From contig JAAGOF010000252.1 of assembly GCA_010645155.1 (NCBI GenBank), forward strand, positions 592,662-656,661: a stretch of DNA of 64,000 nt, in the 5' to 3' direction. Every line of letters begins with the position of its first letter. Positions within the stretch are counted from its first letter, which is position 1. A model generated the notes under the pieces. It ran no database searches. It was not told where the DNA came from and saw only the letters and a program-made list of their open reading frames with translations. Position numbers and translations under genes: made by a program. Below, one piece after another: positions 46,401-56,200 of this stretch. This DNA comes from Tigriopus japonicus (taxonomy: Eukaryota > Arthropoda > Copepoda > Harpacticoida > Harpacticidae).

Positions 46401-46757
46401 GGACAAATGCGATTCCACAGAGAACAAAGCTAAGTTGATAGAATTCGTGAAAAGAATGTTTCCAACTGTCGATCCAAGACCTGCTATTGAAGAGTATTGC
46501 CTCTATACAGTAAGACTTTCACCTCAGTTAGCAAGGTGTCAAAACAAATCATAACATTGACATTTGTGTTACAGATGTCTCCTGACAGGGTGCCAGTTCT
46601 GGATTGTCATCCCAAGTACAAAAACATTGCAGTGGGATGTGGATTCTCGGGAACTGGATTCAAATTGGGACCCGTTACAGGCGAGATTTTGGCCACGTTA
46701 GTCACCAATGGGAACACATCTTTTGATCTGAAGCCGTTCCGTTATGATCGCTTTTGA
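40496..46757 (+). CDS. sarcosine/pipecolate oxidase-like, copy C (no PTS1)
   Basis: Exons 40,496-40,597; 40,658-40,806; 41,901-42,120; 42,188-42,369; 42,434-42,575; 46,360-46,509; 46,575-46,757 give 375 aa, with every exon the same length as in copy B. Conserved: VIGAGING (residues 8-15), [13 protein letters not shown] (His45, Arg49, Arg52), Cys312 in EYCLYT, Lys345 in GFSGTGFK. It ends PFRYDRF with no peroxisomal tripeptide. Exons 3-5 and the short introns 3 and 4 are almost identical to copy B, while exon 2 and exon 6 differ more, suggesting recent duplication or gene conversion. Intron 5 is 3.8 kb and filled with repeats, including an antisense LINE relic. I see no frame break, so it is probably functional. 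Confidence 0.92.
40941..41282. mobile_element. hAT-type MITE in intron 2 of PIPOX copy C
   Basis: 342 bp bounded by tagtgatggaccgaaag and its inverted copy ctttcggtccatcacta. The flanking 8-bp repeats match at 7 of 8 (acttaaat 40,933-40,940; acttatat 41,283-41,290). The interior is rich in accgaaa / tttcggt. A truncated relative lies in intron 1 of copy A. Confidence 0.82.
42783..42848 (+). mobile_element. solo arm of the 3,716-3,985 MITE family
   Basis: Shares ttcagctggggattctgggg, ccaaaatggctagggatgcg and the agagtcgagact tail with the left arm at 3,737-3,793. No second arm lies nearby. Confidence 0.6.
42876..43432 (+). mobile_element. repeat element bounded by inverted ggtcac tandem arrays, copy 2
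   Basis: The left array (42,876-42,960) has about six units of cggtaaaaacgtcacac type. The right array (43,290-43,432) has about eight units in the complementary sense (tttttactgtgac). The interior (42,975-43,260) is homologous to 14,185-14,420 in inverted orientation. It lies in intron 5 of PIPOX copy C. No transposase; superfamily unassigned. Confidence 0.65.
43470..43690 (-). mobile_element. antisense LINE C-terminal fragment
   Basis: In reverse orientation this encodes the LFNRLPISLRR, VGADPLTAFKAG tail seen at 24,380-24,480. The RT part of a related LINE lies further along at 45,077-46,010 in the same orientation, so both may come from one element later split by insertions. Confidence 0.65.
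43972..44335 (-). repeat. composite tRNA-derived SINE-like repeat
   Basis: Reading the minus strand from 44,335: an A-box-like tggcgtagtgcg and a B-box-like ggtttgatccc about 45 nt apart (a tRNA-like head). Then come two imperfect tandem copies of a segment of about 70 bp containing ctcttcggagtcaaaatt. Then follows a second tRNA-like unit with gttcgatcccggg, whose body matches the copy at 18,550-18,680. It looks like a dimeric SINE, with no sign of being a working tRNA gene. Confidence 0.6.
44771..45068. mobile_element. hAT-type MITE, perfect 8-bp TSD
   Basis: 298 bp with ends tagtgatgggtttcga and its near-exact inverted copy, flanked by identical gttcagag (44,763-44,770 and 45,069-45,076). 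The terminus resembles that of the 40,941 family (tagtgatgg), implying a related transposase. Confidence 0.85.
45077..46010 (-). pseudogene. decayed antisense LINE reverse transcriptase in intron 5 of copy C
   Basis: The minus strand, broken by stops and frameshifts, reads RT landmarks in order: RRIFDQGMLPSSLK and VHIVPIFYSGDKS (about 46,000-45,900), VFENVMKSKLVEYW, then SGVPQGSILGP and SYVDDIK (about 45,650-45,520). It continues with the C-terminal region ESNMALIVIKIPHNAYGASK and DRDSVRMLTLYKS. The first catalytic Asp region is damaged. This is a relic. Confidence 0.75.
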
Positions 46758-47735
46758 GTGAGCTTGGCAACTGAGCTGTTATTGATGAGATAATTTATAT
46801 GTTCATGAGGATTATGTTTCACAAAAGACTGACTAATAATTGGAAATATATGGTCCCGTCCATCGAACATCAACGATAAATTATGACAAAATAATCGAGT
46901 TCCTTTTGGTCGGGAAAACTAATTAACCTTCTTCATCTAAAAAATTCAAGCAATAGTAGGCGTTGTGGACAAAGTTTTTTTGAGAATGGTGTACAGTGTG
47001 TGTAACTTGGGTTTGGTATACACCATCACACTTTCACCACGAGTCGATAAATTGTAATAATACCTGTTCTTGGAGTGATATTAGTACATTATATTTTTAC
47101 ACTCGATATGATAATGGTAATACTTTATTAAATATGGGACTCTAAAATGCAACATCCCTGTATATTTAATATTTTGACTGAAAAAGTACCCTTGATGCTT
47201 GAATGTGATAAAAAAAAGTAAAAGGTTGGGGTATGTTACCAAACCGTATTGTCTGACGCTCATTTTATTTAAGAAACCTATTGACATGATAATGGCTAAT
47301 GCTCGAAAATAAGTCCTCAAAAATTAAACAATGAAGAGAGTGCACAAGCGCTAACTCAAATGAATTGATTTGACAAAAAAAATATTATTAGGGCTCGGAT
47401 TTGAACTTGTAATATTGATGATCGGTTCCTTTAAAAAAAATCTTCAAAATTAGACAAAGTTTAATTTTAGTTGACAAAAAATCGGGTTCAAATCCGGGCC
47501 TTATTGATTTTAACTTTTTAAAGATAACTGCTTTTGAAGGGACATTAAAAATTTATATTTAAATCTTTGTTTGATTTGAATAGCGAAGCGAGAACAAAGA
47601 ATCTCAAAATAATCACACTTTAAGGGTTTGTGTGGTACATTCCAAAGGCATTGTTTAGGCAGTTCTTAAACCCAGCCCTCTAGCCATCAGAAAAGTGCTT
47701 CAGAGACAATACATCCCTTCACACCACTTGTCTGT
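46758..47735. other. spacer downstream of PIPOX copy C
   Basis: No gene recognised. At about 47,390-47,512 a short inverted repeat pairs agggctcggatttgaac with gggttcaaatccgggcc, resembling facing tRNA B-boxes; I cannot assign it. No clear AATAAA for copy C within 250 bp. Confidence 0.35.
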
Positions 47736-47905
47736 CATGAGTCTAAGGCTCGGAGACATATTCAGTTTTTCTGTGGAGCAGAAATTCCAGACGTTCCAAG
47801 GAGTAGGGTCAGCTGACGATCAGCCAACAGCAAACACTACGTTGTGAAACGTCTGGGATTCTGCTCCACAGCAAAACTGAATATTTATCCGAGGCTTAGT
47901 CATGA
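47736..47905. mobile_element. short hairpin-forming MITE
   Basis: Arms of about 70 bp: catga(g/c)t...aaggctcgga near the ends, then tattcagttttt, ctgtggagcagaa and ccagacgtt, against the complementary right arm, with a loop of about 40 bp. It would fold into a long imperfect hairpin. Target duplication not clear. Confidence 0.6.
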
Positions 47906-48239
47906 CTCCATACGTATTCTTAAGTTGTTCATGTCAGGAGGCCTAAATGAAACTTTTTTTTTTCTCAACATTAAAGAGAATATATTTTAGATGGAAATGT
48001 CTTGTCAACGCGAGCTTATTGTTTATTGCCCGTTCTAATTATCCACCCACTCTGCATTTTTGCCTTTTGATGAGCCCATTTTGCATCTTTTCTCACCATT
48101 TAAAAAATAATTTACAGCGTTAATATTTACCCGTTTGTGCTTGCAGAGGAGTGTTTTAAATATTTTTTCACTTGTTATTCTTTCACTATATAGGGAACCT
48201 CCAATATTCGACAAGTAAACTTAACGTTTTCTTCACCTT

Positions 48240-48915
48240 GCCGGGTTTAAGTCATGTGTACTGTGCATACTTAAAAAATGATTGCATTACGAGTATCAGC
48301 GAACAATCTGTAATTACATGAATAATCTGACTCCATCTTCTCCATCTCTGACCATCTCCTGCAGCCTCTTTCGGTTCGCCACTGTCCTGACCGTCCTCTT
48401 CCTTCCCTTGCCCTGGGCTGTCTTGACCGTGCCTCTCTCCTGATACCTCTTGCAAACACTCGACACAGTCTGTCTGGACACATTGAAGTCCTTGGCAATG
48501 GAGATGGCACTGTGGCCTGCTTCCCTGAGGGTCACGATCTTGATCTTGGTGTCGTCATCAAGGTTGGCCATGGAGTCAGAGGTTTTGGGTCGAGGTCGAG
48601 TCAAGGTAAGTATCACGAAAGTTTGGATAGTCATTTGCAATGTTTTTAAGTGAAAAAAAGCCTGAAAATTGCCCTAATTAATGAGGTAATTACTTACTGA
48701 TTGAAATTGATGAATCGGGCGTGGAACAAGGGGTATTTGTTGTCCTCTTTGTCGAGGAATAACTCCTTGGGACTTGCTTTGATGTTGTTGTTTTTGGCAC
48801 CGTTTGATTCAGCTTTGTTTTGCGCGCTCAGTCCATATAAGAAAAGGTGCCAAATTTAAATTTTTATACAAGAAAAATTCGAAAAACTGTGTAAAGCCAA
48901 TTTTGGGCCACACTG
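48240..48915 (-). mobile_element. truncated Tc1-like element
   Basis: On the minus strand the element begins after TA (48,916-48,917) with cagtgtggcccaaaattgg, a typical Tc1/mariner terminus. It then has about 340 bp of leader and the transposase N-terminus. The distal part and second end are lost; the lower boundary is approximate. Confidence 0.6.
48314..48571 (-). pseudogene. Tc1-like transposase N-terminal HTH fragment
   Basis: 85 codons from MANLDDDTKIKIV. The first HTH reads AGHSAISIAKDFNVSRQTVS and is followed by KRYQERGTVKTAQGKGRKRTV, the DNA-binding part of a Tc1/mariner transposase. The frame ends in a stop before any catalytic Asp. The upstream ATG at 48,640 is less likely because the family starts at or near MANL. 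Confidence 0.7.
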
Positions 48916-48917
48916 TA

Positions 48918-49230
48918 TTGTCCCACAAAACTGTGAAGCACCCAGAGTCTGTCATGACTTGTTAAATGATGTCGGCTCAGGGTCCGTCTGTGCTTCACTT
49001 CATTGGAAAAAAAATGAGCGTGCGATGGCCCAATACTAAGTGGAGAAGATCCTTGTTGGTCAATGTTTGGCTGCCTTCACCAAAAAGGCCAGGAGTGATC
49101 CAGCTTGAGCACGAAGAATGGTGAGCAACATGCCCTTTGCGATTTTTCAACAGGATGGCGCACCCAGCTACGGCTCTCACCTTGCCAAGAAAACCTTCAT
49201 GGGTTTGGCCAAAGGCCATGTGGCGACCTA
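48918..49230 (+). pseudogene. decayed Tc1/mariner catalytic-domain relic
   Basis: Plus-strand reading with stops: near 49,140 FQQDGAPSYGSHLAKKTF holds the second catalytic Asp motif (QQDGAP). It is oriented opposite to the adjoining N-terminal fragment, so it belongs to a different insertion or an inverted part. Confidence 0.5.
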
Positions 49231-49756
49231 ATTCAAGGATCACTAAACACCTAGATGCCTCGGCTACCGGCAAAAGCCATTTTTTGAATTCTGTGTTATG
49301 CAGAGAAAAATCTTATCAAACCAAGTGTTTTATTAGTAATGCAAAGCTCACATGCTTAATTTCAACTTGATCGACTGAAATTTGTGGCAGTTAGAGTAAT
49401 TTGAAGCGTAGAGCATAGGGCGCTCTTCCGACCGAACATTTGCACCTAAAATCGTCCAAAAGGACGATTGTAGGGTCAATTTTTCTCTCGTTTCCGCGCG
49501 TATGTATTATGACTGTAGCAAATTTGGAAACCTTGTTTCTCGTGGATGGAGTAATGTACCAAGCTGAAATTAAGCAAACGACATCCTTGTATGATTGTTT
49601 AATCATTCTTATCAAAACAAAGTCATTAACATGAATGGAACTCGATTTATAAAAAATCCACAGCTGAACGCCTGAGCGGCGGCTTCCATGTCTTACGATT
49701 TCCTTGCCTAATTCACCTAACCTGTCTCCAATTAAAATATTTGGTCAATCAAGGGA
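49231..49756. other. spacer, no gene recognised
   Basis: Frames of 64-77 codons on both strands overlap each other and carry no motif. Confidence 0.3.
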
Positions 49757-49990
49757 GGAGACGTGGCGTCGTGGTTAGCGGAGTTTCCTATAGTAAGAGA
49801 GGTCCCAGGTTCAATTCTCCTCCCCGACCTTTCTCAAGGAAGTAACTTTTAGACGTTAATTCACACCCATAGACAGGAGACCCATTCTGATCCTGGACAT
49901 GAGACTGCCTATCGGAAAACTTTGGATGATGTGATGTTAGCTTTGCTGGCAGAGCAAGGCTCAACCCTACGACCCTAGCACAAACAATCC
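49757..49990 (+). repeat. tRNA-derived SINE-like repeat
   Basis: An A-box-like tggcgtcgtggttagcgg (49,763 onward) and a B-box-like aggttcaattctcc (49,806 onward) are spaced about 40 nt apart, as in Ser/Leu-type tRNAs. A non-tRNA body follows. The anticodon stem does not pair well, so I call it a SINE and not a tRNA gene. Confidence 0.55.
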
Positions 49991-50160
49991 AATAAAAATC
50001 TTGAAGCAAAGACTGGCAAAGATGCCGGTGCCACCAACCTTAAACAACTCAAATTACAAGTGAATCAAGCCTGGTCAGAGATTGAACCCATCGCTTTGGA
50101 GAACCTTACAGCAGGAATTCCCCAAAGAATATCAACTTGTATTAAGCTCAATGGCGGTTA

Positions 50161-51088
50161 AGGCTGGTCTACACATGAAACATTTTGGCTAGATTATTTG
50201 TCAAATATTCCGAATATGTTTGGTGTTTGCCAAATGTATCCTTTCTGTTGCTTCTACACGTGAACGTGCAGTTTGTCAAATATTTTTCTCCTTGGCCAAA
50301 GTGTTGCCCATTTTTTCAAATTGTTTCAAACTGGCACTTCCAAATACTGTTTGAAAACCAATCACCTTTAGCAGAGTCTCGTAATTTAGAAAGGGAATTT
50401 CCACATATTGTCACTTTTCAACATTTTTTTTCAATCTTGCTTTCTGCCCAAGACTTTTTTCTTTCCTTCAGTGTCATTTAATTTGAATGGGAAGTCTTAC
50501 GCATGACGCCACGCTATGGGCAATGACAATATCTACTCTCATTTTCAGTCCTTTTCTTGTCCCCCCAACCATTTAAAGACCTCAACTCTCCACTGGTATT
50601 TGGTTTTGTCGAGTTGGGTTTGGGTGAACATTGGCAATCATGACTGCCACTTGGCAACGTTGCTACCTTGTAAACTCCTCCGAACCTGTCAGTTGACGCA
50701 TTTTAGACGTGACTAACCTATAACACTACCAACTGATTATTGATGACTTTTGATGTCGTCCATTTCCGTGGATCCTGGCAATCTGTCACAAATGACGTTT
50801 AATTTTGGCGATCTTGATGTCAAAAGTCATAGAATTATTGTTTTGTCCTTCAATCCATTAATTTGAAACTTTTTACTTAACAATAATCGTTTCGTGATTG
50901 GACACCCTGCATGCATTGATGTGTATTTCGATTGTCGACGAGAAAAAGTTAGCCTAAGGACAAATAATTTTTCAACATGTTCAAAGTCAGAAATATTTGA
51001 CAAACAGCAAATAAAATTTGCATTCAAGCTAATTTCGTCTTGGATTTGACCAAATATTTGCCGTTTTGTCTCACGTGTAGACCAGCCT
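50161..51088. mobile_element. non-autonomous inverted-repeat element with TA borders
   Basis: The ends pair over about 30 bp: aggctggtctacac(a/g)tga(a/g)aca. TA lies on both sides (50,159-50,160; 51,089-51,090). Subterminal tttgtcaaatatt motifs occur at both ends (about 50,193, 50,275 and 50,995). No transposase. TA borders suggest a Tc1/mariner relative; a 3-bp TTA duplication (PIF/Harbinger) is the alternative. Confidence 0.65.
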
Positions 51089-51090
51089 TA

Positions 51091-53235
51091 TTTCCTGACT
51101 ACTAAAGCTTCGAAATAAACAGAATTGAAATGTCCCAAATTAGTAATGCCAGAAGTTAGTTCGACTAAAAAGGTTAATACATGAGCTTTCATTATATTTA
51201 AACTTAGATGAAGAATTTTCAGGTTGTGAGAATTTTGAAGAAATAACAAACCTTTTTACAAGGTTTACTACACAAAAGTACAACTTGAATTGATCCCTAG
51301 TTTCAATTAAGCGCTTTGAAAGATAAATCTTGTCCTCTTTAAACCCCCCAATAAAATCATCCATGTTTAGTTTTGTCGACAAATGAACTAGTTTTTTAGT
51401 GCAGAATTTGGGGCTTACTTTAAAAAGCCCCTGACAACTCATGACGCAATTTTATTGTTTGTTACTTAATAGTGTCATGTTTTCCTGAAGCCGCATTTCT
51501 AACGAGATTGCATTTCTGCACACATTACAGTCGTAAAATGAAGGAGTTCAATGAGTACACCCAAATCTACCATTTCATTAAAAGAGATGTACAGGGCGTC
51601 ATTGCAACAAATCTCAACGATATCTCAACCATCATCCATCCAATGCTCGCTTGTACTATCTTATATCCATCAATATGGTGATGCTACATAAAAATCGAAA
51701 TAAACCGCCCACTCGAACATGATCTTGGCATTCAAGGTGCAAAGTAAATACTGGATGTGTTTGTTTGCTGTATATCTTTTTGATCTGTATTTTCCTGTCA
51801 TTCTAATCCCTCGTTCGAACGCTCAATGTGCTTGTCCCTGTTCAAAACCTGAGCAACTGACTGACTTCTGTGCTAGCTGGGAAAAGCACACGCAAATCGC
51901 ACACAAGTCAAATCTCAAGCCTTCAGAGATGTGTCTGCCTTCTAGCTTCTAACTTCAATGTGTCCGCGAGTCCTTCACAGCTTTTAATCCTACCTTGCCC
52001 CGCTGCTTCTTGAACATCGGAGGCCTGAACTGGGCATTTGGCCCTTTACCATAGACATATTGATGAGCCAATTTATATAGAACTACTTTATCCAGGATCT
52101 TCAGTCACGGCTTATTGGTCAAAAGGATTATAATGGTTGCAGATAGTAGTAATATCGTGGCCTTGGAATGGTGCTTTGGACGTTCCTCATCTACATGGTC
52201 CATGTTTGATCTGTGATATTCACCTATTCTGGACACCCGAGCCCAGTTCCTCGCCTCGTACGAGTTGGTGCTTGCTTTTGAGTTGGAGTGGGCTCAATCA
52301 CTTTAAACATTGTAGGCACAAGGTGCAATAGGGACAGCAGCCCATGAATCTGAAATGTGTGTGTATGTGTGATGTGAGCAGGAGATTCATAAGAACGAAT
52401 AGGAGGAGGAAGAGGAGGTGGTGGATGAGGAGGTGGATGAGGAGGAGGAGGAGGAGGAGGAGGAGGAAGAGGTCTGTCTACTCATGAGTGTGTTCAAGCC
52501 ACCGAGAGCGGAGCAAAGGAGGCTGAAAAGCGGCGATGCGGAGCAAGTAGGTGAGCGAGGGAGTATGTACTACAGTGGTGAGTGAGGGGCAGCAGTTGAG
52601 GCACAGAAACAAGCAAAATGGCAGCACCTTCTTACAAGATATCCCCAGTTTTCTATTTTTAGAATCCTCTCATTCATGGCACCTGGGTCCAGGATCCACT
52701 GTGACTGTTCCAAAGTGCTCTTTCACCCTCTGGCAGTGGTTGTGATCAATTTCAAATCAAATTTCTGTATCGAAAAGGATGGAACCTAAGTGTTATGCAA
52801 ACATGTGCGTGCTCAAAGAGTCCTGAAAAACTTTGATTCCCTCACACGAAGGATCAGCTGTTTCACTAGACCTCATCTAAGCAACATTTGTCTTGAACTT
52901 TGATTCCATGAAAAGCCTGAGGATTAGTCACCGTAATATTAATTTTGTCCAACAACCTGTGATCCATATTCGGTCTTGGCGGTGTTGTTCAGCGGAAGTC
53001 CTTATCACGCTCGATTTCTGACTGAGTTTTTGACAACACAATCCTTCCAAGCATTGGCTCGTAAGCTACTGGTGTTAATAAGCACATCATAGAATCAATT
53101 CAAAGTGTCTTCCATAGCCAACTCATCAGAGGCTTGTGTCATCCACACAGATAAGAAATACGTTCAGCTGTCAATTGCCACCAGAATTACGACCTTTTGT
53201 GAATTCATCCTGGTGTATGGGGCGAAACGTTGAAT
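51091..53235. other. upstream region of the PPP2R3 gene
   Basis: No coding sequence recognised. It includes the purine-rich GGA tract at 52,400-52,472 and the probable promoter and 5' UTR of the downstream gene. I see no diagnostic TATA box. Confidence 0.35.
52400..52472. repeat. (GGA)n purine tract
   Basis: Interrupted gga/ggt/tgg triplets on the plus strand about 760-840 bp upstream of the PPP2R3 start codon. Polypurine tracts like this are common in 5' regions, but nothing here shows function. Confidence 0.8.
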
Positions 53236-56200
53236 ATGGCTGGCCGAGGTCCACCGTATTCTCAGAGAAATAACCACAGTGGTGGTTCCAACCATTCAGG
53301 AAATAGGGGCGATCTTTATCAACAACTCATTGACAACAACGACTTGGTGAGGGAATTGGACGACATTGAAGCTATTTCGCAGCAAATTTCCCAACACGCC
53401 GAAGTGCTTTATCAGAATTGGAAGCAAAACACCGCTCCCCGACTTGGAAGTGCTTCGCAAACAAGGGGTTCCACATCTAGCTTGGGAAACAACGGCCCTT
53501 ATGGAACGGAAGGGTCGAGATTCACTAGCACTTCCAACCCTAATTTTTCTCGAAGTAATTCGTCACCCTCGAATTCGTTGCATTCAACAAGGTCAATTGC
53601 AATCGAAAATAGTGGTGAGAGACCAGGGTCTACCCCAAGCTACTCCAACCACAATGGAGGACCAGTGCATTCGACATATAATCCGTACAGAGACTCGACT
53701 AGTCACACAAATACCTTGCCTACAAGATTGCACCATCAGATAGCTCAGGCACAACAGCAATCAACTGGAACACCATACTCAGCGGGCTCGACAGATTTCT
53801 CGTCTCGCTCATCCACACTTCCAAATCGAGGTTCCTCTGGAGGTAGAAGCATAACTCAGATCAAATCAGACTTTGATATTGATACCCCACACGGCGTCAG
53901 TTCAGGAGCTGCTGCCAATGGAAGTTTAAAGGACCTAGTCAACAGCTTTGTTTCCACGGATCGAGCGAAGCAAGCAGCTCGAAACACGATTTCCTCCACC
54001 ATCACAAATATGAGGAATAACGGCAATGGCAACGGACTTCGAAGTCCGTCCCCGTCCAGTTCCACTAGTTCCTTTGGCTCAAGGGGAATGTCCCCTTTGA
54101 AAAGCCCCATGTTGGCCATCTCTAGCGTGTCATCTCCCACAGGGCCGTTGTCGCCAACGTCTTCCATTACCTCGAGTTATGAAAGTCAAAGAAGTTCCAC
54201 ACCCAGGTACATGTCTAACAATGACATTCACACCCAACTCACACCCATGTTTGGCGGAAGTAGTGGAGGAAGTGGGAGTCAATTCATGTCTCAATCACGT
54301 GATACGTTGGACAGACCAGCCCTTAGGCTTCAACCGCCAAGTTCTGGTTGGAACTCATTGCCAATTTCGTCCTCTACATCAGCATCGTCGTCGTCGTCTT
54401 CGGCTTCAAGTAGCAGGGTCATTTCGATTCCAGTGCAACATCTGACAGCCACGGCTTCAACACCATCCGGTCTTCAATCTCCCAAAGTTCTTCAAACTAT
54501 CAGCAGTAACAATGCACCCGCATTCCCACGCCGATCCAGTAATAGGAACAGTTTGGAGTTTGACATGCCCTTGCCATCACTTCATGCGGCCAATGTGGAG
54601 AGGATGAAGATGAGATTTGAGGAGGCCAAACAACGCATGAATCTCATGCACCAAAGGGCGATGGAATCAGGTTTGTTAGCCAACAGAGAGGGCGTTGGTT
54701 TTAGTGGTGGTGGTGGTGGTGGTGGTACTAATGGGGATAGTGTTGGAAGATCATCTTCATCCCCCGGGTTTAACTCTGTCAAGAACGCTTTCGAACGTAT
54801 TGCAGATGTTGGTGATCCAGAAATCTTTATGGACATGGACGACGGTTCCAACCTGATTCTGGATCAATTGAGACGCCGCAGTGCTAGGAGGGAGATTCCT
54901 TCCGCACCTCATCCCGAGCTCACACCACAACAAAAGCAACACATCATGGAACGCTCATCCCTGGGACCAAATTCAACAAGTTCGTTCGGATCCTCAGGGT
55001 TCCCATTCCGAAGATTCCTCGGCGGAGGATCCGTGGCGGAACGCGTCCTCATTTTTGAACGATGTCCAGTGTTCCAGACATCGGATTCCAAAGACGATGG
55101 CTTCAAAACCATTCCAATTGAGAACCGCATTGACCCCGTGAGCCTGCATCGCAAGAGTGCTCCAGAATTGTCGTTTATCAACTCGGGTCCTACTCCTCCG
55201 CTTTCAGGGACGTCACCTCCTCAATCTCAGGTAAGGAATCTCTTGACATTTCCAAATCACGATGTCGGTTCAAATCTTCTAAAACAACCTCTATCTATGC
55301 TCATCTTCATCGTGATTTACCGCAAAAGAATGTGTTACTTCTAGGGTATGTGTTTTCATTCAAACTTGAAGCTTTTTCATGCCCTTAATGGAGCAGATTA
55401 AAATGAAAGCCCTTTGAATGACAACCATGAGTTAGTTGGTTTAGGTCTACTTGAAATGTGCCCTGCTTAGAAATTGGTAATGAGCTGAGCTCCCCATTTC
55501 CTTCAAAGTATTTCATGAGAGTGGAGATGAGTTTTGAACTGTTTAAAAGTCAGGCTAAGTGCTTTGAAATGCTTCTGTAACTCTCAGCCTCACTCGCTCG
55601 ATTTAGCTCCAGTACCGGTGCAATAGAACAATCAGAAGTCCATTCAATGTACATACATACAAGAGAGAAGTGGGTTTTTGTACGTCGAGCGAGAACTAGA
55701 GGAGCTCAAGCTGTCTTTTCATCATTATGTTCAATGGATATTCAGTTGTTGAATGAGTCAACACCCAGGACATGGAGAACACACGCAACAGCACTACTTG
55801 ATTCTTGGTCATAAATAACTTGGGGCAAATAAATATTTGAACTGTTTTGGCAAGGTCAACAAGGCTGTTTTGTTGATTAGTAGAACTTCAGTTGAACATT
55901 CAAGGCCTCTCACAAGGTACAGATTTGTAATCAACGTATGCCTGGATCATGTATCCATCTAGTTTTGACTGGTGTGCTCACATATGTGGGCTGCACATGA
56001 TCTGAGACGACTCCCCCGCACCTAATCGCGAGGAAAATCGCCAAACTTGAAGATTTGATCCGCTGTTTAGAGTTATATAAAGAGTGCCTTCTTTCACCAC
56101 GCAAAACCTCGCAATTGGCTTTTGCAGACAAGTCAAGAACACATAAAAGCTAGTATAGCACTCAAGTATTGACGAGAAGACTCATCGTCAAGAACCTTGG

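Noticed and set aside
49757..49850. Possible tRNA genes at 49,757, 44,240-44,335, 30,715 and 18,550
   Set aside because: A and B boxes are visible, but acceptor and anticodon stems do not pair convincingly. The sequences are dispersed with common non-tRNA bodies, so they were called SINE-like.
53366..55181. ORFs of 60-125 aa in other frames across 53.3-55.2 kb, and similar frames over 61.8-63.9 kb
   Set aside because: They are shadows of the long Ser-rich exons of PPP2R3A and the PDZ gene.
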